Assembly (NCBI RefSeq): GCF_001261915.1
Contig: NZ_CVRT01000109.1
Location: forward strand, 1 to 61,288
DNA from: Halorubrum sp. SD626R
GTDB lineage: Archaea; Halobacteriota; Halobacteria; Halobacteriales; Haloferacaceae
Direction of reading: 5' to 3'
Length of the DNA stretch: 61,288 nt
Shown here: positions 42,166 through 49,976 of the stretch, in pieces
How the letters are laid out: each line of letters opens with the position of its first letter
Position numbering within the stretch: the first letter of the stretch is position 1
Notes under the pieces: generated by a model
Told to the model about the DNA's origin: nothing
Databases searched by the model: none
Seen by the model: only the letters and a program-made list of their open reading frames with translations
Position numbers and translations under genes: made by a program

Positions 42166-42474
42166 ATGCACTTCGACTCACGGACCCAGCGGGCGCTCCG
42201 CGAGGCGGGGCTCGACGCCGACGCCATCGCGGACGCCTCAGACCGCGTCGCCGGGCTGGTCGCCGCCGACGCCGAGCGTCTGCGGGCGTTCTTCGCCGAC
42301 GACGGCCCCTACTACTCCGACATGGAACTGGCTCACAGCGCGGCCGGGATCAAGGAACACGCGACCGCGGACGTGGACCTGTTCACCCACGGGAGCGACC
42401 TCCGCGGCTACCTCTCGCTCGGCGAGACGGTCCACGACCGGGTCCGGTTCGCGCGCGACCCGGAGGAACTGTGA
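42166..42474 (+). CDS. DUF7532-like small acidic protein
   Basis: A 102-residue soluble protein (MHFDSRTQRALREAGLDADA..., YYSDMELAHSAAGIKEHATA, HGSDLRGYLSLGETVHDRV). It is conserved in style among haloarchaea, with no recognised function. It overlaps the FAU-1-like ribonuclease gene by four bases (GTGA), implying translational coupling and possibly a related job in RNA metabolism. Confidence 0.7.
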   Translation: MHFDSRTQRALREAGLDADAIADASDRVAGLVAADAERLRAFFADDGPYYSDMELAHSAAGIKEHATADVDLFTHGSDLRGYLSLGETVHDRVRFARDPEEL

Positions 42475-43949
42475 CCGCCGCCGTCCGCGTCCGGGGCATC
42501 TACGCCACGGCACTGACGCGGCTCCTCCTGGACGCGGGCCACGAAGTCGTCGACGCCTCGCCCCCGATCCGCCGGCGCTTCGACGAGGCGTTCGGGGACG
42601 CGCCGCCGGACGTCCGTGTCGAGACGACGGCGGACCGGCAGGGCGTCGGCGTCCACGGGAACCCCGAGGCAGTGGCCGCGCTGCGGGAGCGACTGGCGGG
42701 CGTCGGCCGCGACGCCCTGTCGTGGCGCGACCCGACGCCGCCCGGGACCGTCCTCGACGGCGAGGTGACCGAGACGCTCGGCGGCGGGGCGGTGGTGGCG
42801 CTCCGCGTCGACGGTGTAGAGGGCGAGGGCGCGGGAGGCCGAGGCGGCGCCACCGCCGAGGGATACCTCCCGTACGGGAGCGTCGACGACCGCGTCGAGA
42901 CCGGCGACCCGGTCCGGGTCCGCGTCGACGCGTCCGCGGCGCCGTGGACCGACCGGCGGCCGGAAGTCGACGGGTCGCTGCGCGCGGGCGGCGGCCTCGT
43001 CGCGCTCGAACCGGGCTCCGGCACCCGGGTCGACGTGCGGGACGACGAGGCCGCGCGGGAGCTGTCGGGGATGCTCGACCTGCTCGGGCTGGAGCCGCCG
43101 GACGGGTGGCGGGCGATCTGGAAGCCGCCCGCGGTGGACGCCGGGACGGAGGCGCTGGAGGCGGGGCTGGAGCGGGCCGTCGCGGCCGCCGAGGGGCTCG
43201 ACGACGCGGTCGACGCGGCCGGCGGGATCGGCGTCCTCGGCGACCGAGGGCACCTCCGCGGCGAGCCGGTGGCGTCGCCGAACGCGGGCGCCTGGGTCTG
43301 GTTCGGCCGCGAGAGTCGCTTCGCGCTCGACGACCGGCGGCGGGAGGCGACCGCGACGATGCCGGGTCACCACCGGGTGAAGGCGGGGTCGGCCGACGCC
43401 TCCGCGGGCGTCGACCTCGCGGAGGCGCTCTGCGAGCCCGACCCGGACGCCGCGTTCCCGTTCGGCGTCGTGACCGACGCGTTCGGCCCGCGCGAGGGCG
43501 ACGCGCTCCGGATCGACCACGGGAAGCCCGACGGCCGGCTGATAACGCTCGGCGAGGGCACCGTTACCGAAGTCGACCCCGACGGCGCCGTCACCGTCGA
43601 GCGCGAGATGACCGGCGGCGGCACGTACGACGGCCTCGGTACCCCTCGCGAGGCGGGCGACGTGGCCGAGACGAGCCTGAAGGAGGGGCGTTGGTGGTAT
43701 CCGACGACCTACCGCGGCCGCGACGGGACGGTGCGGGGGACCTACGTCAACGTCTGCACCCCGGTCGAGGTGTTCCCGGACGCGGCCCGCTACGTGGACC
43801 TCCACGTCGACGTGGTGAAGCGCCCGGACGGGACGGTCGAGCGCGTCGACGACGACGAACTCCGGGACGCGGCGGCGGCCGGCGACGTGCCGGAGCCGCT
43901 GGCGGAGAAGGCGCGGAGCGTCGCGTCCGCGCTGGAGAACGCGCTGTAG
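42471..43949 (+). CDS. FAU-1-type ribonuclease / RNA-binding protein with DUF402 domain
   Basis: A 492-residue protein from GTG 42471. The start VRVRGIYATALTRLLLDAGH is the hallmark of archaeal FAU-1, described as an AU-rich RNA-binding protein with RNase E/G-like activity. An S1-like OB domain lies at ~75-140 (TPPGTVLDGEVTETLGGGAV). The C-terminal DUF402 domain has FPFGVVTDAFGPREGDAL and the motif GRWWYPTTYRGRDG, then YVNVCTPVEVFPDAARYVDL. A probable role is pre-rRNA (5S) processing or RNA turnover. Confidence 0.87.
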   Translation: MTAAVRVRGIYATALTRLLLDAGHEVVDASPPIRRRFDEAFGDAPPDVRVETTADRQGVGVHGNPEAVAALRERLAGVGRDALSWRDPTPPGTVLDGEVTETLGGGAVVALRVDGVEGEGAGGRGGATAEGYLPYGSVDDRVETGDPVRVRVDASAAPWTDRRPEVDGSLRAGGGLVALEPGSGTRVDVRDDEAARELSGMLDLLGLEPPDGWRAIWKPPAVDAGTEALEAGLERAVAAAEGLDDAVDAAGGIGVLGDRGHLRGEPVASPNAGAWVWFGRESRFALDDRRREATATMPGHHRVKAGSADASAGVDLAEALCEPDPDAAFPFGVVTDAFGPREGDALRIDHGKPDGRLITLGEGTVTEVDPDGAVTVEREMTGGGTYDGLGTPREAGDVAETSLKEGRWWYPTTYRGRDGTVRGTYVNVCTPVEVFPDAARYVDLHVDVVKRPDGTVERVDDDELRDAAAAGDVPEPLAEKARSVASALENAL

Positions 43950-44035
43950 CCCGGGGCGACACGCGAGCCTCGCGGGAAAGATAATCGATGTTCAGTCGGT
44001 TATGCGGCGATAAGACCCTTTTCCCGCCGTAATCC

Positions 44036-44061
44036 GCCTTATCTATTACGTTGTATAAGGC
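44036..44061 (+). promoter_or_regulatory. Inverted repeat in the AT-rich promoter region of gshA
   Basis: GCCTTAT (44036-44042) and ATAAGGC (44055-44061) are seven-base inverted arms 12 bases apart, enclosing AT-rich DNA that includes TATA-like sequences. The region 43985-44113 is much richer in A/T than its surroundings. It is a plausible operator overlapping the promoter for the leader ORF and gshA. Confidence 0.5.
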
Positions 44062-44113
44062 TATTCGGATTCATTTCACACAATCGTTATTACCGCTGCA
44101 TGGTACAGAAACC

Positions 44114-44185
44114 ATGGTTGTGAATATCACTCACGACAGCACGAACGGCCACCCCCGGCCGGAGTCGCCGGCCGTCGGACAATGA
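44114..44185 (+). CDS. Possible 23-codon leader ORF overlapping gshA
   Basis: MVVNITHDSTNGHPRPESPA plus VGQ and a stop. The TGA overlaps the gshA ATG (ATGA at 44182-44185). From the seventh codon on, third positions are almost all G/C, as in real genes here. It may be a leader peptide for translational control of gshA or a chance frame. No similar protein is known to me. Confidence 0.4.
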   Translation: MVVNITHDSTNGHPRPESPAVGQ

Positions 44186-45312
44186 CCGGTGGCGCCGCCG
44201 AGGGCGCGACGTCTGAGACCGGATCGATGCGGCGGAGCGTCGAGGTGGAGTACTGGGTGATCGACGAGAGCGGGCGGCTGACCGATCCGGGCGGGCTCGT
44301 CGACGCGTCGCCGGGCGCCGAACGCGAGTTCGTCGAACCGCTCTTGGAGGTCAAGACGACGCCGTGCGAGTCGACCGCGGAGCTCCGCGAGGAGCTGTTC
44401 GGTCAGCTCGGCCGGGTCCTAGAGCGGGCCGACGAGCTCGGGAAGGGGCTCGTGCCGCTGGCGACGCCGCTCCGCGACGGCGACATCGCCGACCTCGGGA
44501 GCGAGCGGGCGCGGATCCAGGACCGCGTCGTCGGGGACCGGTTCGAGTACGTCCGGCACTGCGCCGGGACCCACGTTCACGTCGAGCAGCTACCGGGGCG
44601 CGAGATCGACCAGCTCAACGCGCTCACGGCGCTCGACCCGTCGCTGGCGCTGGTCAACTCCTCGCCGTACTTCGGGCACGAGCCGTTGGGGGCGGGCGCG
44701 CGGTCGTTGCTGTACCGATGGATGGCGTACGACCGGCTCCCGCGGCAGGGCGAGCTGTGGCCGTACGCCGACGACACCGAGGAGTGGGCGAGGCGACTGG
44801 AGCGCCGGTACGAGTCGTTCGTCACCGAGGCGGTCGTGGCCGGCTGCGACCGGGAGGCCGTCGAGGCGCGGTTCACCCCGGAGAGCGCGGCGTGGACCCC
44901 GGTGAAGCTCCGGGCGGAGTTCGGGACGGTCGAGTGGCGCTCGGCGGACGCCGCGCTCCCGAGCCAGGTCGTCCGGCTGGCCGACGACCTCGTCGGCGTC
45001 GTCGAGCGGCTCGACGGCGCCGAGCTCCGGATCGGCGGCGAACCCCACGTCGGGGACGAGGCCGTCGTCCTCCCGCCCTTCGAGACCGTGCGCGAGCGCG
45101 TCGAAGACGCCGTCCGCGACGGGCTCGAATCGGACGCGGTCCGGTCGTACCTCGAACGGATGGGGATCGATCCGGAGCCGTACGAGCCGTTGTCGGCCGA
45201 ACTGCGAGAGAGGGGACCGCTCACCGAGGCGAGCGCGAGGCGGACGCGCCTCGACTACGCGGAGCGGCTCGCGCGCGACGTGCGTCGGCGGCGACCGGTC
45301 CGGAGCGACTGA
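44182..45312 (+). CDS. gshA: Glutamate-cysteine ligase (gamma-glutamylcysteine synthetase)
   Basis: A 376-residue GCS2-type ligase, the haloarchaeal enzyme that makes gamma-glutamylcysteine, their main low-molecular-weight thiol. MRRSVEVEYWVIDESGRLTD near the start supplies the ATP/Glu-binding Glu residues. Other typical segments are LEVKTTPCESTAELREELF, GTHVHVEQLPG, LVNSSPYFGHEPLGAGARSL and AEFGTVEWRSADAALPS. The ATG at 44182 is preceded by the leader ORF and an inverted repeat, suggesting redox- or stress-dependent control. Confidence 0.92.
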   Translation: MTGGAAEGATSETGSMRRSVEVEYWVIDESGRLTDPGGLVDASPGAEREFVEPLLEVKTTPCESTAELREELFGQLGRVLERADELGKGLVPLATPLRDGDIADLGSERARIQDRVVGDRFEYVRHCAGTHVHVEQLPGREIDQLNALTALDPSLALVNSSPYFGHEPLGAGARSLLYRWMAYDRLPRQGELWPYADDTEEWARRLERRYESFVTEAVVAGCDREAVEARFTPESAAWTPVKLRAEFGTVEWRSADAALPSQVVRLADDLVGVVERLDGAELRIGGEPHVGDEAVVLPPFETVRERVEDAVRDGLESDAVRSYLERMGIDPEPYEPLSAELRERGPLTEASARRTRLDYAERLARDVRRRRPVRSD

Positions 45313-45338
45313 GCGCCGACCGAGAGGAGGCCGAGGAG

Positions 45339-45665
45339 TTAGAAGTGGTTCGCCGACTCCGTCTCGTGTTTCAGCTCCCCGCCGCGGCCGCCCTCGACGG
45401 TGGAGGCCCCCTGGTCGCCGGAGGAGGCGGTCCGCACCGTCACGTTGTCCACCTCGTCGAAGTCCATGATCAGGTCGCGGCGAATGTTGTCGGCCGTGAT
45501 GTTCGAGATCCCGCAGCCCGAGCAGGTGCCGCCGAGCTCGACGACGACCTCGCCGCTCTCGGGGTCCGCCTCGCGCACGACGCTCGTGCCGCCGTGCATC
45601 TGGATGATCGGCATCTGTCCGACCATCCACTGTTCGACTCGGTCCGCGAGGCTCTCGTCGCTCAT
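45339..45665 (-). CDS. NifU-like C-terminal domain protein (Fe-S cluster assembly)
   Basis: A 108-residue protein with the NifU C-terminal (Nfu) domain. [20 protein letters not shown] leads to [16 protein letters not shown], whose CxxC motif assembles and transfers Fe-S clusters. It lacks the N-terminal scaffold domain, so it acts as an Nfu-type carrier. Two ferredoxins (33244 and 46270) in the wider region are possible clients. It converges with gshA. Confidence 0.9.
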   Translation of the reverse strand: MSDESLADRVEQWMVGQMPIIQMHGGTSVVREADPESGEVVVELGGTCSGCGISNITADNIRRDLIMDFDEVDNVTVRTASSGDQGASTVEGGRGGELKHETESANHF

Positions 45666-45794
45666 TGTCGACCGTTAGCACCCGAGCCTATGGAAGCTTG
45701 CGGTTTCCGAGGCGATCCGAGGAAAGAAACGAACTGTGTCACCGTCGATCCCGCGGGATGGAGAGAGCGAAATGGGTTTCGGTTACTCCGCCGA

Positions 45795-46118
45795 TCACTC
45801 GTCGCGGTCGTCCGCCCGCTCCGACTCGCTCGGGAGGCGGGTCGGGTCGGCGGGGTCGTCGCCGTGCACGGAGTCGTCGCGTTCGAGGAGGTACAGGAGC
45901 GGCCCGAGCGCGGCCAACACGAGGACGCCGGGGAGCGGCGCGTCGGGGACGAGCAGGGCGGTGGTCAGGGCGGCGCCGGAGGTGACGACGAGGAGGGCGG
46001 CCCACAGCGACGGGGAGCCGAGGTCGACGCCGACGCGGGCGGCGTCGCGGTAGACGAGCGCGGCCGCGCCCGCGACGAGGAGCGCGGCGCCGCCGCCGAG
46101 GACCGTGGTGACTGCCAT
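45795..46118 (-). CDS. Small membrane protein (three helices)
   Basis: A 107-residue protein starting MAVTTVLGGGAALLVAGAAA with about three transmembrane helices (second SLWAALLVVTSGAALTTALL, third PGVLVLAALGPLLYLLER) and an acidic C-terminal tail. I do not recognise the family. ATG 46118 is selected; the frame upstream is basic and atypical. Confidence 0.62.
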   Translation of the reverse strand: MAVTTVLGGGAALLVAGAAALVYRDAARVGVDLGSPSLWAALLVVTSGAALTTALLVPDAPLPGVLVLAALGPLLYLLERDDSVHGDDPADPTRLPSESERADDRDE

Positions 46119-46269
46119 ACCGACCGTTCGGCCGAGACGCGAAAAAGGGTGTCGCGAGCGGACGGGGAGAAACTGAGAACCGGACGAAAAGAACGGAAAA
46201 ACGAGCCGAGAAGCGGACAAGGCAGGCGGGGGAGCGAACGGGGCGGAGCGACGCGACGTGAGAGAGGAG

Positions 46270-46869
46270 TTACGGCGCCTCGCCCGTCTCGATGGTGAAG
46301 GAGTCGCGGGGGTACGCGACGCAGGTCAGCGTGTAGCCGTCGTCGAGCTCGGCCTCCTCTAACATCTGCTGGTTGTCGTGCTCCACGAAGTCCTCCGAGG
46401 GACCGTCCGTGATGTGACCGGCACAGGAGACGCACTGGCCCTGGCGGCAGGCGTACGGGAGGTCCCACCCCTCGTCCTCGCCCTGTTCGAGGATGGGCGC
46501 GTCGTTCGAGAGCTCGACCGTCTTCCCCTGCTTGGCGAACTCGACGTCGAAGTACTCGACCTCCTCCACGTCGGCGGGGCCGGCGCTGACGGCGCTCCCG
46601 TCCTCGAGTTCGCCCTCCTCGCCCTCGGCGCCGCCGGCGGGAATGGCGCCGCCGCCGCCTCCGCCGCCGACCGCGCGGTTCCCCGGCTCCGGGAAGTCGG
46701 TCTCGGGGACCGCGGACGCGCGGCGTTCGAGCACTTCGTCCGAGATGTCGGTCGTGGGCTCCCATCCCGTCCCCTTCAGGCTGGTGACGAAGACGACGAG
46801 CAGCGTCGCGATCACCCCGAGAACGAGCGCGGGCGCGTTCGCGACGTTCGCGATGAGCGGGTTGAGCAT
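46270..46869 (-). CDS. Membrane-anchored 2Fe-2S ferredoxin
   Basis: A 199-residue protein with an N-terminal transmembrane helix (APALVLGVIATLLVVFVTSL, ~13-32). A Gly-rich flexible linker (~66-90, including seven consecutive Gly) and a C-terminal plant-type ferredoxin domain follow. Cluster ligands are in LPYACRQGQCVSCAGHITDG and TLTCVAYPRDS. Anchoring a ferredoxin by a long linker suggests electron transfer at the membrane. The upstream region carries a GATCACGTG motif at 46914-46922. Confidence 0.88.
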   Translation of the reverse strand: MLNPLIANVANAPALVLGVIATLLVVFVTSLKGTGWEPTTDISDEVLERRASAVPETDFPEPGNRAVGGGGGGGAIPAGGAEGEEGELEDGSAVSAGPADVEEVEYFDVEFAKQGKTVELSNDAPILEQGEDEGWDLPYACRQGQCVSCAGHITDGPSEDFVEHDNQQMLEEAELDDGYTLTCVAYPRDSFTIETGEAP

Positions 46870-47004
46870 ACGAGAGGCTATGGACAGGTGGCTTAAGGCC
46901 GTTTTGATCGGTCCGATCACGTGAGAACCGCGGAGCGCGGCGTCCGAGCCCGTGCCGCGCCGCGGAACGGACCATTTATCGGCCGAGCGGCCGACTGGAC
47001 CCGC

Positions 47005-47487
47005 ATGGAAGTGAAATCGCGACACCACCTCCGGAGCGACGACATCGCGGCGATCCGCGAGGCGGTCGCCGACCACCTCGGCGTCGACATCGACGGCGAG
47101 ACGTTCGAGTTCGTCGAGTTCGTGGACGCGGGCTACGAGCTCGTCCTGGTCGACGGCGACCCCGCCGTCTTCTACGTCGACGACGACGAACCGTTCCTCA
47201 CCGTCCGGGGCGCGAACGACTACGAACCGGAGACGGGGGTCGTCACGGTCGACGCGGGCGCCGTCTCGTTCGTCTCCGACGGCGCCGACGTGATGCGCCC
47301 CGGAATCGTCGAGGCCGACCCGGAGATCCGCGAGGGCGACCTCGTCGTCGTCGCCGAGGAGTCGCACGGGAAGGTGCTCGCGGTCGGCCGGGCGATGGTC
47401 GACGGCGACGGCATGGTCGGGGACAGCGGGAAGGTCGTGGGGTCGATCCACCACGTCGGCGACGAGCTGTACGAGTTCTCGGCGTAG
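47005..47487 (+). CDS. PUA-domain RNA-binding protein
   Basis: A 160-residue protein with an N-terminal ~75-residue domain (MEVKSRHHLRSDDIAAIREA...) and a C-terminal PUA domain: VSFVSDGADVMRPGIVEADP, EIREGDLVVVAEESHGKVLA and VGRAMVDGDGMVGDSGKVVG. PUA domains bind structured RNA, usually tRNA or rRNA. In archaea this two-domain family is uncharacterised but conserved and may be a tRNA-modification or ribosome-associated factor. The ATG at 47005 begins the conserved region. Confidence 0.85.
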   Translation: MEVKSRHHLRSDDIAAIREAVADHLGVDIDGETFEFVEFVDAGYELVLVDGDPAVFYVDDDEPFLTVRGANDYEPETGVVTVDAGAVSFVSDGADVMRPGIVEADPEIREGDLVVVAEESHGKVLAVGRAMVDGDGMVGDSGKVVGSIHHVGDELYEFSA

Positions 47488-47953
47488 GCGACGGGGGCGA
47501 GATTGTCATATGAGGAGCGTGACCGCTAGCGGTAGCCGTTTACTGTCGAAAGACTGCGGTGGCGCGTGCCTGCGAGCGGCCGACAGGCCGCGAGTCAGCA
47601 CGCGCGAGGGACGCGGTGAGCGATGTGGGCGACCGAAGGGAGCCCCGAGCGAACCGCGAGGCTGGGGAGGCGTGAGGCGCGGTCGCTGTGCGGTCGGGTA
47701 GGACTCAAAGGGGCAGCCGGGAGGACGGCGTAGGCGACGAAAGCACCGGAGGGAGCGAACGAAGTGAGCGACTGAGGGGCGCAGCGAGCGTACGCCGTCC
47801 TCCCGGCTGGGGCTTTGGCGGTGTTCACCGCGACTGCACCTCTGGTAGTGCATGGTTGAGCCGCTGGAGCTTTGGCGGTGTTCACCGCGGGTCCGGCATC
47901 GTTCGCGTATCGCTCCGCGTCTTTTAATCGCCTCGCCCGCGACCCTCACGGTA
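47488..47953. other. Long intergenic region between the PUA gene and the EEP-family gene
   Basis: 466 bp with no convincing gene. It consists almost entirely of the structured repeat element, followed by a TATA-like cttttaatc near 47921-47929 that is probably the promoter of the gene at 47954 (about 25 nt spacing). Confidence 0.65.
47512..47900. repeat. Structured gene-free repeat element
   Basis: A highly folded ~390-bp segment. An outer eight-base stem GCGCGTGC (47562-47569) / GCACGCGC (47598-47605) encloses an inner GCGGCC/GGCCGC stem. A perfect 19-bp inverted repeat lies at 47714-47732 and 47791-47809. A 21-bp direct repeat at 47812-47832 and 47869-47889 contains the small hairpin GCGGTG-tt-CACCGC in each copy. 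A TGCAC...GTGCA hairpin lies between them. Open frames through it are low-complexity artefacts. From memory I believe related sequences are multicopy in Halorubrum genomes; this needs a search. Confidence 0.7.
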
Positions 47954-48799
47954 ATGACCGCGATCCGGGTGCTGAGCTACAACGTCCGCTACGCCAACCG
48001 GGGCGACCACCACGACGTCTGGCACGACCGCCGCGACGCGGTCGGGCGGCTCGTCCGCTTTCACCGCCCGGACGTCGCCGGCTTCCAAGAGCCGCTCCCG
48101 GAACAGCGCGAGGACCTCCGGGAGCGGCTCCCGGCGTACGAGTTCGTCGGGCGCGGACGGGGGACCGACGGCGAGGGCGAGGGCTGCCCGATCGCGGTCC
48201 GAGCCGACCGCTGGGAGGTAGCCGACGGCGACACGTTCTGGCTCTCCCAGACGCCGGACCGGCAGTCGGTCGGCTGGGACGCCGCCCACCCGCGGATCGC
48301 GACGTGGGCGCGGGTCCGAGCCGTCGACGGACCCGCCGAACTCCTCGTCGTCAACACGCACTTCGACCACGTCAGCGCGACCGCGCGGCGCGAGTCCGCG
48401 CGGCTGGTCCGCGAGCGGCTCCCGGAGCTGGTCGACGGGGGCACAGGCGCGGGCGGATCGGTCGGACGACCCCCGATCGCGCTCGTCGGCGACTTCAACT
48501 GCACGCCGGGGTCGGACCCGCACCGGATCCTCCTCGGGGACGATCCGGAGACAGGTTCGGACGGGCCGCCCGACGACGACCGGCTCGCGCTCCGCGACGC
48601 CGCCGCGGTCGCCGACCTCCGACACGGACCGGAGACGAGCCTCACCGACTTCGCCCGACTGATCGACGGGCGTCGGATCGACCACGCGCTCGTCTCGCCG
48701 GCGTTCGACGTGGCGGCGTTCGCGACCCTGACCGACCGCGACGACCGGGGGCGGTACCCCTCCGACCACCTGCCGATCCTGACGCGGCTGTCGCTGTAG
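47954..48799 (+). CDS. Endonuclease/exonuclease/phosphatase-family protein
   Basis: A 281-residue EEP (DNase I-like) protein. Catalytic and metal residues are visible in order: VLSYNVRYANR (Asn), DVAGFQEPLPEQ (Glu), VVNTHFDHVS (His/Asp), ALVGDFNCTPGSD (Asp/Asn) and the C-terminal YPSDHLPILTRL (Asp-His). It has no signal peptide, so it acts in the cytoplasm. It may hydrolyse a phosphodiester in nucleic acid or a small metabolite; the substrate is unknown. Confidence 0.87.
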   Translation: MTAIRVLSYNVRYANRGDHHDVWHDRRDAVGRLVRFHRPDVAGFQEPLPEQREDLRERLPAYEFVGRGRGTDGEGEGCPIAVRADRWEVADGDTFWLSQTPDRQSVGWDAAHPRIATWARVRAVDGPAELLVVNTHFDHVSATARRESARLVRERLPELVDGGTGAGGSVGRPPIALVGDFNCTPGSDPHRILLGDDPETGSDGPPDDDRLALRDAAAVADLRHGPETSLTDFARLIDGRRIDHALVSPAFDVAAFATLTDRDDRGRYPSDHLPILTRLSL

Positions 48800-48824
48800 G
48801 GGCGGGAACCCCGCTCGCGAGGGG

Positions 48825-49526
48825 CTACTCGCCGCCGTCGCCCGCGTCCATCTCGTCGGCGTACCGCTCCAACACCGCCTCGTAGCCGCGCTTCGCCGTC
48901 TCGTACGTCTCGCGGAGGTCGGCGACCGGGGTCTCCGAGGCGTCGACGCGGAGGTCGTCGTAGTACGGGTCGTCGGCCTCCTCGGTGTTCCGGACGAGGA
49001 GGGCCGCGGACTGCACGTCGAGGTCCTCGCGCTTGTCGCCGCCGGCGGCGTGGCCCGCCGCGAGCGCGTCGATCAGCCGCTCCGCGAGGGGGGCGTCGCC
49101 GTGGGCGGCCGACTCGTAGGCGGCCGCGGTGTCGTCGATCACGTCCTCGCCCGTCAGGAGGTTGCCGGCGACGGTGTAGTTCTCGCCCTCGACGTGGCCG
49201 TACCAGTCGCGGCACTCGTCGCCCGAGAACGCGAAGGTCCCGTCAGCGTCGACGCCGTGGAGCTGGCGCTCCGGCCTCCCCTCGTCGGCGTTCAACAGGG
49301 CCTCCAGCGCGTCGTCGACCGCGAGCCCGTCGCCGAGGTACTCGATCCCCTTCCGCCCGAGCTCGACGTTGACGAGCGACTGCGTCGCGACCGCGCCGTC
49401 CGCCGACGCGAACGGACACAGGGCGCCGACCCCCGGCAGCCGGGTGGTCACCGCCACGCCGTACCGGACCCGGTCGTCGCCGTCGCCGTCGGTGTACCGC
49501 TCGCGGACGCAGATGCTAAACGTCAC
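48825..49526 (-). CDS. DUF1028 (Ntn-hydrolase-like) protein
   Basis: A 233-residue protein matching DUF1028, a predicted N-terminal-nucleophile-hydrolase-like family. The start VTFSICVRERYTDGDG, then YGVAVTTRLPGVGALCPFAS, AVATQSLVNVELGRKGIEYL and ERQLHGVDADGTFAF are typical. NYTVAGNLLTGEDV is the conserved central motif. The start is GTG 49526, because homologues begin directly with the TFSI strand. The enzymatic role is unproven. Confidence 0.85.
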   Translation of the reverse strand: MTFSICVRERYTDGDGDDRVRYGVAVTTRLPGVGALCPFASADGAVATQSLVNVELGRKGIEYLGDGLAVDDALEALLNADEGRPERQLHGVDADGTFAFSGDECRDWYGHVEGENYTVAGNLLTGEDVIDDTAAAYESAAHGDAPLAERLIDALAAGHAAGGDKREDLDVQSAALLVRNTEEADDPYYDDLRVDASETPVADLRETYETAKRGYEAVLERYADEMDAGDGGE

Positions 49527-49976
49527 ACCGGCCGTGGGTCGGCGGCCGGCAAAAGAGCCCGCCTCGGGGGCGACGTTTCCGGTTCCGACCGGTCGGGGCG
49601 GCGATTCCAACCGGCGGAGGGCTGGTTCCGACCGACGCGGGTCCGATTCACCGGCGATCGCGTACGCCCCTGTTTTATCACCGCTCCGCGCCGATTCCGG
49701 CCGATTTGCGCGAGATGAAAACCGCAGATCGCGGCGGGATCCGCAGTCGCGTTGCGCGTGTGAATTGGCGACACACTTATGAGTGAGAATCCCTCTCATA
49801 CATATAGCCTCGGTTACGGGCGAAACGGCGACCCGCGGCGGGTCCCCCTCGACGACAGCGGCGTTCGCGGCTCGATGAGCCGTCGTTCCGGCACGGAGAG
49901 CCGCGCGGCCGCTCGGCGCGCGGCCGACGTGCGGTCCGGTCGCGAGGTCCCTCGTCCGTCCGAGAGACGTGATACG
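49527..49976. other. Intergenic control region between DUF1028 gene and prkA operon
   Basis: 450 bp. It contains several TTCC(G/A)ACCG-like words (ggttccgacc at 49581-49590 and 49623-49632; related gattccaaccg near 49603 and gattccggccg near 49695), a ttttatca near 49672-49680 and a TATA-like catacatatag near 49798-49808. If the last is the promoter, the prkA operon has a leader of about 145 nt, unusual for a haloarchaeon. Confidence 0.45.

Noticed and set aside
47506..47949. Open frames on both strands across the structured repeat
   Set aside because: They are Arg/Ser/Gly-rich, not acidic, and their length is explained by the absence of stop codons in GC-rich palindromic DNA. No start or promoter fits.
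49779..49976. N-terminal extension of PrkA from an upstream ATG
   Set aside because: The 66 extra residues are Arg/Ser-rich and unlike the family. The frame overlaps the probable TATA-like box at 49798-49808.
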